From Turbatrix aceti (Eukaryota > Nematoda > Chromadorea > Rhabditida > Panagrolaimidae): a DNA stretch of 64,000 bases. A program made the position numbers and the translations under genes. The stretch is taken from positions 10,720,180-10,784,179 of the forward strand of contig OZ017770.1 in assembly GCA_963969345.1 (NCBI GenBank), read 5' to 3'. The notes beneath the pieces are model-generated. The model ran no database searches. It was given only the letters and a program-made list of their open reading frames with translations, and was not told the DNA's origin. Shown here one piece after another: positions 1 through 9,226 of the stretch (its first letter is position 1; each line of letters opens with the position of its first letter).

Positions 1-1446
1 CGGTGAAAATTTTGAATTCAGTTTTATCATTGATGTCGATTGGAGACTGCGGTTACATAGGATTGATTTTAAGAACAACGCAATTGTCGTTTCCCCGAAT
101 CCGCAAACTGGCCTGCGCGGATGGCTGCTCAGTTTACGGATATTTTTTGATGCCAAAGGCTGCAAGTGATCGTGTAATCGATATAAACCCTGAAAACCAA
201 TTTTTAATTGCTAGTTTTCAGTAGGTCGTGCCGGGCGGACATTCAAGATTTTGTGAGTGCACTAACAAAAACTTGTCTACCTCAGTTTAAAAAAAGGCTT
301 ATTTTTCGCCTTCCACAATTTGTCTAGTAGGAGGTCGTCGTTCTGACAGTTGCTTTGCATGCACGAGGACAGTTTTTTTTAATTTGTGTTTAATTTCCTA
401 CCTCATTTTTTTAAATTATTTGAATGAAAATTTTTAAAGGCAACAAAAAATTCTTCTTCCCGAAGTTTATTTATACAAATGTTAGAAGATGACAAACAGT
501 TTATTTATACAAAGGCTAGAAGGCGTGAAGTGACGTAGCAACCATTTTTGTAAACAACCCATCGTGACGGTTGGCATTTGCATATCATTGCTGATACGGA
601 CACATCCTTGATACAAATTAAAAATATATAGTTGCAGTTTTTTTGTTTCGCATGTCGGTTATTTTCTTCAAAAATTCACAACTGTTTGAAATTTTTTGTG
701 TATACTTTACGACACTAAATCAGTCAGTTATTTTGTTTCATTGCGCATATTGTTGCAATATATAAATGTTTAGAAAAAAATATATATCTGAACATTTGCA
801 ATATAGTTTTGTATTTATGATACAGTTATGTACTTTTGATACGCGGAGACGAAGCTGTGGGTCATAAATGCATACAAAGAGGAAACCAGTTACTTTATGT
901 TGACTATTTAATTGAATCCTTTTCATTTTTTATTTAACATAAAATAATATTGTTTTAAACAGTCTAGAAAAATAAAGTCAAATAAAATATGTGTTTTAAA
1001 TGTTTTAAATAGCTTAAAAGCATTGTGTCGCTGCCTTGCCCGTACTGACAGTTTTTTAAGTAAAAAATTAATAAAAGTTTTCTAAATTTTATACTAAGCG
1101 CCGTACCAAGTCATTCAGTTTTTGTCTTTTTTTTATAAAAACCTCGTTGCGTGAAAAAAATTATTTAATACAAACTATCAATTTCAAGTTTTTGGTTGAC
1201 GGCAGTTTTTGATTAAACAAATAAATAACTTTTTTTTCAGGTTTTAAAGAAACCTATGGTTAACGGGGCGAACACATGCCAGGAAACTATAAAAAGTTTG
1301 ATGAATAAATTTGAAATGTCAAACTGAATCCAAGTGCAGTTTTCTTTCAGAACACGACACGCTAGCGTCGCTGTCTTAAACATTGGACAAGTTTGAGTTT
1401 TACTTTAACCTTTTGAACATAGAAAAGGGGACCTGAGTGGCAGGGG

Positions 1447-1475
1447 GACTGCGGGACAATTTCACCCCCGCAGTC
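1447..1475 (+). other. GC-rich hairpin in the macrosatellite
   Basis: GACTGCGGG at 1447-1455 pairs perfectly with CCCGCAGTC at 1467-1475 across an 11-base loop, in a small GC-rich island within AT-rich DNA. A second perfect 9-bp stem, CCAGTTGTC with GACAACTGG, lies at 1560-1590. Both recur in the other units. They could be DNA cruciform seeds or RNA structures; no known RNA family is recognised. Confidence 0.6.
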
Positions 1476-2079
1476 TTCCCACACTTCCTCCACGGACCAA
1501 ATTGACTGGACAGTTTATATTGGCAGTAACAAACACGACAGTTATACACCCTTCAACAACCAGTTGTCTAGTTGACCGACAGACAACTGGCAATGCATAA
1601 ACATGCCATCCAGTTTATCCCCGCCCACAAACAATTCAAATAGTGATCCGAAGCAACAAGCAGCCAGTTTTTGGTACACTTACATATGTTTGTGACAGAC
1701 AATTTCTGGTTAATTTTTCATAACAAATGTTACACAACGCAGTTAAAAATAAAAATAAAAATTTAAGTTGTTCAGAATATTGATACGTATCGCCCAGTTA
1801 ACTTTTATTATAAAACAAAATATTGAAGAAATATGTAAGTGTAGCACAGCACAGTTTAAAAAAATATTTGTAGTTTTTGCAAGAAAAGTGTACCAGTTTG
1901 ATATATTTTTCAATACAGTTAATTTTTTCAGTGCTGTTTTATTTTTTTACCGTAGAAATATTTTGTAATATAGAAAATACAGTTTTAAATCTTTTTTTAT
2001 AAAAATATAAAGACCCTTAGTTTCTAAAAAAATATGACATGAAGCGAAAAACATAAATCATTGCAGTTTTTTGTTCATT

Positions 2080-2199
2080 GTTGTCCATGTAACAACCGAA
2101 ATCATTGCAATACAAATTATCAGCGAAATGTTTTCCTATGCTGAATTTTTCCAACCACCTTACTCGACGCTACCAAAAACGATACTACCAAGACAGTTT
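2080..2199 (+). repeat. Internal duplication, copy a
   Basis: A 120-bp stretch is repeated at 3487-3606 with only a few substitutions. It is one of several paralogous segments inside the unit. Others are 258-350 with 6419-6517, 1350-1540 with 5425-5535, and 2548-2610 with 6556-6615. The 9.26-kb unit was therefore itself built by older duplications. Confidence 0.85.
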
Positions 2200-2894
2200 A
2201 TTTGAAAATTGGCGTTTTGTCATTGAGCAACTTGCATTTACCATTACAGTTCCAAGCAAATTTTCTATAACAATTTTCTTTTTTTTTGTAAAAATAATTT
2301 GTAAAAATTTTGTAAAAAAAAATTTCAAAGAAAAATTGTTTTTAACTGATTATGCCAAGTTTCTATAAAAATTTAAAAAAACAACAAAAAAACAAATCAT
2401 TACAGTTTTTTGTTCAATTTAAAATGCATTAGTTTTTATAATTAATTTCCTGCTAAAAGCTAAAATAAGCGTTACAACAATCTAATATTTTTTGAACGCA
2501 CTTTCAAGTCCAGTTAACAGTTTTCTTTAAAATTGGCGTTTGGTCATTGAGATTTAAAAAATAATTATAAAAAAATTTTAAGTAAACATAGTTTTGTTGA
2601 ACGGCACGCATTCACTTTTGCAGCACGTGTTTTTAAAAAAGAAAAATGTTGGAGTTTTTGTAATTTGCCAAAGCCTGACAAATTTTTATGTATAGTTTAA
2701 TAAATCTTGTACTACCAATGCACAGTTAAAATTTTTTATCTATGCATAGAAACCAACTTGTATGAAAAATAAAAACAAACATTTGAATCACAGGACACCC
2801 AACAAGTTATTTTTTTGGAAAAAACGTAATTTTTTTGAAGCACTAGAAGCGTCATCAGTTATTTCTTTTATTTTTTAAACACTGACAAGCCGTT

Positions 2895-3242
2895 GTGTTT
2901 AAAAAATAACACTGACAAGCCGTTGTGTTTAAAATGTGTGGCGCGTCTACAAGGAAATCAAGGTCGAGGTTCGATCCCGCTTGGGCGCAGCGGTCTTCTA
3001 CAACTCATTCTCATTCGTCATCATCCAATCGAAAAACACACCACACCAAAAACACGTCCCGTCCCCTGTAAGAGCTGCGAACTCAGGGTGCACGTATCGC
3101 AAAGACATCCGTTCCGGATGGGCCCCTCTACGTACGAGTCGCCATCATCATCTTCATCACCTTCTGACTGTTCATTGTAGTGTTGTATGTATGATATGGT
3201 GCGTACGAGTTAGAGAATAAATGAATGAATGAATGAATGAAA
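2895..3242 (+). mobile_element. tRNA-derived SINE, macrosatellite unit 1
   Basis: A ~320-348 bp insertion with a perfect pol III B box (GGTTCGATCCC, 2968-2978). A degenerate A-box-like TGGC starts at 2938, about 30 bases upstream. The 3' tail is a (GAAT)n run just before 3243. The 12-bp target sequence TGACAAGCCGTT flanks it at 2883-2894 and 3243-3254. It occurs a third time at 2913-2924, together with a repeated start of the SINE, so the 5' end carries a 30-bp duplication. The (GAAT)n tail suggests mobilisation by a LINE with a short-repeat tail. It is not a functional tRNA gene. Confidence 0.9.
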
Positions 3243-3486
3243 TGACAAGCCGTTCTAGAAAATTGTTCAGTTATTTTGCATTCTACTATAAAATAAGGCT
3301 TTGAGCTATAAAAAAAATAAAAATAAAAAATTAATTGTTGCCAATTCAGTTTAAAAAAATTATGTGGTTATGTTGTTAAGTTTTTTTTGCAAATTGAAAC
3401 AAAACATTAATACGGTGCAGCGAATTATGATGTTTAGGTGATAATGAGCCAGACATTTCTAAAACTTTGTTCATTTAATATTGGTT

Positions 3487-3606
3487 GTTGTCCATGTAAC
3501 AACAGAAGTCAATGCAATACAAACTATCAGCGAAATGTTTTTCTATGCTGAATTTTTCCAACCACCTTACTCGACGCTACCAAAAACGATACTACCAAGA
3601 CAGTTT
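3487..3606 (+). repeat. Internal duplication, copy b
   Basis: Partner of 2080-2199, at the same 120-bp length and near-identical. Both copies end in a CAGTTT motif and then diverge. Confidence 0.85.
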
Positions 3607-4701
3607 GTAACTCAAAATAACTCAAAATAACTCAAAATTGTAAATGTATTTACATGTGTCGAACAACAAATATACAAAACTCAGCCAAAAATAATAAAAT
3701 TGTAAATCAGTTATTTCTTTTGTGTAGCAGTGCAATAGAGAATTACTATATCCAAAAAACAAGTTTGACGCGCAAGTAAAAGTAAAAAAAGAATGTCTTT
3801 CTACAGTTTTTTTTATTTTCAATCCCCCTTTATTGCTATTATCTCAAACAATTAACGTATAAATTTTAGCAAATTATGGGTGCATAAAAAACCTTAAATG
3901 TTAAACAGTTTTTTTACTTTCAGAAAACAAATACGTAGAGAAAAAGCTTGCACTCAGTTAACTTTTACTTTTTTTAATTTTTAAAAAACGAAATATGAAT
4001 GAAACAACGGGGGACAATGAAATACAAAATTGTACATATTTTTTTCCTGACTAGTTTCATTTGATCGCAACAGTTGACAAAAAAGTATAAAAACTAACGA
4101 GGCCATGCACTAAATATTTTTGAACGGTTTTCACAAGTTCTACAAAAAATGCAGTTTTTTTAAATCGTTAAATTCTTTATTTAATAATATTCAATAATAT
4201 TTACAATTTATAATTACAATTTGAAAAGAACGCGTCGATACTTTTGGATATATGTATTTCTGCAGCAGTTTTCTAATCGTTTTATTACCATGAACAAAAT
4301 CTTTTTTTCATGGCACCGTGGTGCAGTAAAACTTAATTTTTTTACTACATTTAAAACTTATTTATTTTCAGTTAATAATTATCATTTGCGTAATGTAGTT
4401 TTGCGTAAGCTGCACTCACACTTACATAGGTGTCAGAGCATCTCGGGTCTCTGAAAACTATTTAAAAGAAAAATGCTACACACCTTATACTTTCTCAGTT
4501 ATTTTTTAAATTCTGATAAAAAAATAATTGTACAGAAATTGTTTTATTTTAAATAAGTGTTGCACTGCACTGTTCAAAAAGAAAATGTAAAGTTTTTGCA
4601 AAAAAAACAAGTTTACCAGTTTTAAAGTACAAGGCTTACGAGCTAAGGGACAAATAATAGGGAGCGGGCACACAGGATGTGAGGAGACCAAGGACTGACT
4701 A

Positions 4702-4747
4702 GATTGCCTGCCGCAGCGACTTGGTCAGTCGCGGGGGCAGGACAATC
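4702..4747 (+). other. Conserved 46-nt three-helix hairpin
   Basis: A GC-rich island in AT-rich DNA folds as GATTG/CAATC, CCTGCC/GGCAGG and GCGACT/AGTCGC around a TGGTC loop, with small internal loops. A second stem TAGCGC/GCGCTA follows about 5 bases downstream. Identical copies lie at 13928-13973, 23192-23237 and 50329-50374, the last in the more divergent unit. It may be a structured RNA or a transposon relic; no family is recognised. Confidence 0.55.
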
Positions 4748-5536
4748 GAGTAGCGCTGACAGAGCGCATAAGATGCAATCTTTGGGCGCTACAAATCAAT
4801 GGTGACATTAATGGTGACTACTAGGGGAAACGTCAGCCGTACACCCTTACGTTCACCCTCACCACACTACGTTATTTGTATAAACAAGTTTGTTTTTCAG
4901 TACAGTTAAACTTTAAAAATATTTTTTAATTCTTCGACTTCATCGGCAGTTTTTTTTTAATAAATACTTTTTTTTATAAATAGTACATTTATGTAAATCT
5001 ATTTGTTATTATTCTGTTTCACAACGTACTCTTTTTTTTTCAGTTAATTCTTTTTAAAACAAAAATATACAAAAACTGACAAACCGCCAAAAAATCGTAA
5101 ATAGATGTATTTAGTACGATTTTTGTATAATCAAGTTTTGTTCTTTGTAGCCAATGTGGGCATCCAGTTTATTTTTATCCGTCGTGCAATTGGTTTTGCT
5201 CTGGTTTCAGGATTAAAAAAATTGGCACTGTGGCCAATTCAGTTTTCAAGCATTACAAAAAACTATATGATCGCACAAACACGTTATTGCATGTCGTTTA
5301 TGATTTTGAATGCTCTGAACGAATTTATAGACAGTTTATTCATTTAGATATAAATCATAAAAGAAATAAAATTTTTGCCGGACTTCAAAGTTTGATCAAG
5401 ATCGGCGGTAACAAGCGCGACAGGCTAGCGTCGTTTTTTTAACATCAGACAAGCATGAGCTTTACGTAACCCTTTTGTACGTCTTTCCTCTTTGGGCCTA
5501 ATTGACTGAACAGTTTATTCTGAGATTGACAGCAAC

Positions 5537-6121
5537 ACAGCAAAAAAATGATGACAAAGAAGATAAGAAGATAGGGAACGATGAGCAAGACGGACACATG
5601 CTTTTGTGCAAGAATAAAAAGACAAACAGTTATTTATGTGAGCTATCATAGCTCGACAAAAGCGCTGCATCAAACGTATCAACCTGAATGCATCCGGTAA
5701 AATAAAAAAGCAGGCTTCACCAGATTAACGAAAAAAGCGCAGACAGCAGAATAATTTTGAAAGAAATACATAGACAACCACCTTTACTTCGAAACGACCG
5801 AGTTGACACGATCGACTGCTGCGCACAATCATGCCAAAACACACTAGTTGGGAGAACAATTCGGTTGATCACCGTTTAACATAATCGATACAAAAAGGCA
5901 TAACAAAAAGAAGATGTGAACATAACAACAATCTGTCAGACAAGTATTTATACGAGTAAAACAATAGTGATGGATAGCCGTCAACAAATACATATATGTA
6001 AATAAAGAACGCCGGGTAAAACGTAAGAACAAAAATTGAGCAGCAGAAACAATCAACCAAATCCCCCCCCTCTCCCCTATTGACCAAAAAGCACATGCTG
6101 TGCCCGATGCAACATAATCAT
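5537..6121 (+). repeat. Hinge segment shared by macrosatellite and accessory block
   Basis: This ~585-bp stretch is found in units 1 and 2 (14763-15347), at the end of unit 3 (24026-24610), within the accessory block (27061-27638 and, cut short, from 32828) and at the return to the macrosatellite (42261-42841). Unit 4 lacks it: after AGATTGACAGCAACA, unit 4 continues with different CAGTT-type sequence (51167-51663) and rejoins at the ACCATCTACAGTTAAA stretch. In units 1-3 it is therefore an import from the accessory family, joined at a short CAGCAACA-like microhomology. Confidence 0.85.
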
Positions 6122-6751
6122 AATAAACCATCTACAGTTAAATTTTAATAAATAAAATATCAACATTCTTGTCAGTTTTTGTTATAACAAAAAAATATTC
6201 TCAATAAAAGGACAACGAAAGCTAAAACAAAAATTCGCAAATGCGAAGCTGATAAGAAAGACTCCTACCGTTACTCTACTAACCATGGTACGAAAACGCA
6301 CGCTCTGTTTTTTGTAGTAGTATAGAACGGAGTTTCAAATCGGCTTTTTTTTGTTTCAGTTTATTTGGGAGCATCTAGCCCCCAAATAAACTGGAAACAT
6401 TGAAGAATTTGTAAGCGCACTAACAAAAAAGCATCTTGTCTACCCCAGTTTCAAATTAAAAATGGCTTAATTTTGCCTTGGCCTATTTGTACAGTCGTAG
6501 GTCGTTGTTCTGACTTGCCTCTCTCAATGTTTCTTGACTAGTTCGGCATTCCAGTTATTTAAAAAATAATTATAAAAAAATTAAAAGTAAACAGTTTTCT
6601 TTTTTTTGAACGGCACGTATTTTGTCTTTCCATTTTGTCTTATGCCGCGGATACAACAGTTCTGATTTTGGAAAAGAAAAGCACAATTTAGTAAAAAAAT
6701 GCTTGTGCTCTTGTATTGTGTCGACGCCCTACCTCTACTATCAGCTATAAA

Positions 6752-6793
6752 CCGGGCGGCGCAACGGCTCTTCGCATGCGAGCTGATGAGACT
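6752..6793 (+). other. A/T-collapsed tract unique to unit 1
   Basis: Compared with 15979-16059, the 81-bp sequence has shrunk to 43 bp. What remains is an exact ordered subsequence: the GC-containing pieces are kept and about ten separate A- or A/T-rich bits are lost. All 38 missing bases are A/T-rich or GA. A single natural deletion cannot do this. Base-calling or consensus error in an AT-rich stretch is the simplest explanation. Confidence 0.75.
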
Positions 6794-7066
6794 TCTACCG
6801 TTACTCTACTAACCATGGTACGGAGTTCGAAAACGCACGCTCTGTTTTTTGTAGTAGTATAGAACGGAGTTTCAAATCGGCTTTTTTTTGTTTCCTATTG
6901 TTTTTATCACGATGCCAAAGCTTGGTGAGATATTTTCTCTTTTGACTCAAGAGACATTTCACCACAGTACTTAACCAAGTGCCAGCTATTTGACTGAAAA
7001 AAAAGGACCACACATCTCTTTGACTGGGTGTACAACGGCTGCATCTTAACGAACAACAAAGCAAAG

Positions 7067-7083
7067 GGGGGAGGGGGGGGGGG
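7067..7083 (+). repeat. Interrupted poly-G tract
   Basis: A G6-A-G10-type run in the motif-poor domain, repeated at about 16330, 43826 and 52976. The longer G run differs in length between copies, longest in the 43.8-kb copy, as expected for slippage or base-calling noise. Confidence 0.8.
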
Positions 7084-9226
7084 CTCACCAAACGCAAAAG
7101 CACTACAGTGTGCGTAGTATATTACAGCAAGTGCAAAAAATGGGATTACACCGTCAACGCGTCATGAAAATGGAAATTGGTAAAAATGGACACGCACCGG
7201 CAAATGGGACCCCCTCCCCCACGGTACTGTACCAAAGTGACAGAGGACCAAACTCCGACACGTTACCTAATAAACAACAATTAAAATGCATTACTCTGAA
7301 ACCTGAGTAGTTTCTGGAATTTATATATTACACCGAAAACAACCCACTTCATCGAGTCAAGTATCGTTGTCTTTTTCTCAACAGAAAATTAAAAAAAGTT
7401 GTCTAATGACCCAAAACCTAATCACCGAGGCAACCATACAACTGACTTAAATCAGGCGTTAATGTGCTGCTCGCAGCATAAAACGCATCCTGCCGAGGTC
7501 GGCACAGATAATCCGTTAAGCTAGCGTCCGGCTGACCACTGCAAAAGCTATGGATTCTAGCCATTTGGCAGTGAATCTCATTATAATAACCAACACAAAA
7601 GAGAAACTAGATCCTTTAAAAGTTGCCAAAAGTACTTGCAAAAACTATGACACTTCCAAAGCCAAGGCGTAATTAATCGATATAATTCTTGATGGAGAAT
7701 TTAATAAAAATATAAAAACATAGGGTTGCCACATTTCGATCAATTTTTGTTGTCGATCAAGTCCAAATGCAAAATAAAAAAATTCAAAAATACATACTTC
7801 GTAGACGACAACCTATTACTCGTAATGCATGCGCGTCCGTTGTCGGCTTCTCGCCGTTCGTCCAGATAGCTAGCGTTTTACCTGACAAATTAGAAATTCG
7901 TTGTGAATACTGAGCACCAAAATTGGTACATGCGAGCTTTGATCGGGATCCCTACGACACTTCTGGGCTTAAAAATCACAGAAACGAAGCAGATATCCGA
8001 GCACAGCCGAATGATGCCTGATACGCTCTTTGGTGAACCGATTGTGAAGAGCAGAAGCCTAGCCAAAAAAGAACACGACGATGAAAAGAAATTTGGAAAA
8101 CACGTAAGCTGTCTTGCAAGCCACCATTTGGATTTCTAAACCAAAATCGTCTTCGTTGATGTCCGGCTTGCGTAACTCTTCAAATTACGCCAGCCGGACC
8201 CTATCTTGGCACTGTTCCCAGTGCCGTACCCCCCTCTTCCCTTTTTTTCACCTAGTATAAGAAACCTAAAGGACAACAAATATATATGTTGTATTTCAAA
8301 AAGTACCGTTATCACTGATCCCATCTGGCTGACAGGTAAACGGGAACAAAGCCAGACTCTGATGCTGAAACCAGTTTGCGGGCAAATAAGCAAGCTTTCG
8401 ATGGTGACATACTGCACTATTCGCCAGTATTGTTTTTCGACGTTTAATAAAACCGATCGGGTAAACCATCACTCGCACTCCCTTTGCAGCCGTCGACGAA
8501 CTGTGTAAAATGCCTACAAGTCCATTAATTGTTTCCGCCCCTAACAATATGGCGATCTGCCGTACTGACAGCCCCGGATGGGTGAATGCCAGTGTTTTGC
8601 CGACAAATATTTAGGTCAAAATTTATCAAAGTCTAAATCAAAACATACGATATGGGATTCTTAGCCATTGCTAGATTAGACGTGCTCAGCATCTGTAAAA
8701 CATAACCAAAATTCCACAACGCACGTAGATTCCCTGTTTTAGGCAGCCGACGAAAAAAATGCTAAAAAAACTCATCGTGCCCGTTCCTCCTTGCCTCCAG
8801 TCAGAAGTGCGTCTGCTTCGTGATCGGCGGAAGGAATCCTTCTAACAAGGTGTGAAGACAATAGAAACAAAAAATAGACGAAAAACGTAGGCCGGAAGCA
8901 GAAAGAAAGATTCATTGTAATCGGAGGTAAGCAAATGTAAACAAGTCGATGCAAACTCATTGTTCTTGTGAAAACTCTCAACGCGAAAATTCCGAACGCG
9001 AGTAACATCTTCGTTCGACGAAAAGTATTACTTCTCGTCAAAAATATCAGTTTTTTCTTTCTTTCAGCCTTGCCTGCGGATTTCTTGATCAATTTGCATA
9101 GCGGTTTCTTGTTTTGGACTGCTCGACCTAGGGTTTGACGGATTTGATGATCATGATTCACAGTTTTTGCATGGGGGTAATGATACTTTTTTGGGCCAGT
9201 GTTTTTTGAATGCAAAAGGATTAAAG

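Larger units (their letters stand above)
1..6660 (+). other. CAGTT-rich, strand-asymmetric domain
   Basis: The pentamer CAGTT occurs about 60 times here on the + strand (for example at 19, 130, 283, 347, 370, 497, 635, 725, 823, 887, 1049, 1116, 1203, 1337, 1511, 1561). Its complement AACTG occurs about seven times. Chance at this base composition gives roughly one per kb. The motif is usually followed by A/T and preceded by any base. Spacing is irregular, often 60-135 bp. The domain is non-coding and very AT-rich, with a few GC-rich hairpin islands. Equivalent domains lie at 9227-15886, 18491-24610 and 45987-52560. The function is unknown. Confidence 0.8.
1..9226 (+). repeat. Macrosatellite unit 1 (9.2 kb)
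   Basis: This is the first copy of a head-to-tail repeat; the same sequence restarts at 9227 and 18491. I set the phase by the window start, so the true repeat boundary is arbitrary. Copy 1 is 38 bp shorter than copy 2, and all of that is explained by a damaged tract at 6752-6793. Otherwise copies 1 to 3 differ only at scattered single bases and homopolymer lengths, which implies recent amplification or homogenisation. No ORF in the unit resembles a known protein. The unit has a CAGTT-rich left part (to about 6660) and a motif-poor right part. Confidence 0.96.
6661..9226 (+). other. Motif-poor domain of the macrosatellite
   Basis: CAGTT is almost absent here (one at about 8371, then two at 9049 and 9161) and base composition is less AT-rich. 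Segment 7290-7430 has a diverged relative in the accessory block at 28237-28370. A strong acceptor-like pyrimidine tract ending TTTCAG lies near 9067, and donor-like GTAAG sits after 8103. No ORF here resembles a known protein, so I do not call a gene. Equivalent domains are 15887-18490 and 43401-45986; unit 4 has only its first part. Confidence 0.6.

Noticed and set aside
2938..3010. tRNA gene
   Set aside because: The B box is perfect but the A box is degenerate and no cloverleaf can be drawn; it is the head of a SINE.
2893..3220. Two overlapping ORFs of ~95 codons
   Set aside because: Both lie across the SINE and its flanks; the B box and (GAAT)n tail explain the sequence better than coding does.
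1229..5042. TTTCAG-type splice acceptors as the cause of the CAGTT excess
   Set aside because: Many CAGTT copies are preceded by GA, GC, CC or AA rather than a pyrimidine tract, and no exons are seen between them.
8772..9215. 147-codon minus-strand ORF, repeated in other macrosatellite units
   Set aside because: It has no recognisable domain, and the copies are identical only because the units are. There is no independent evidence of coding selection.
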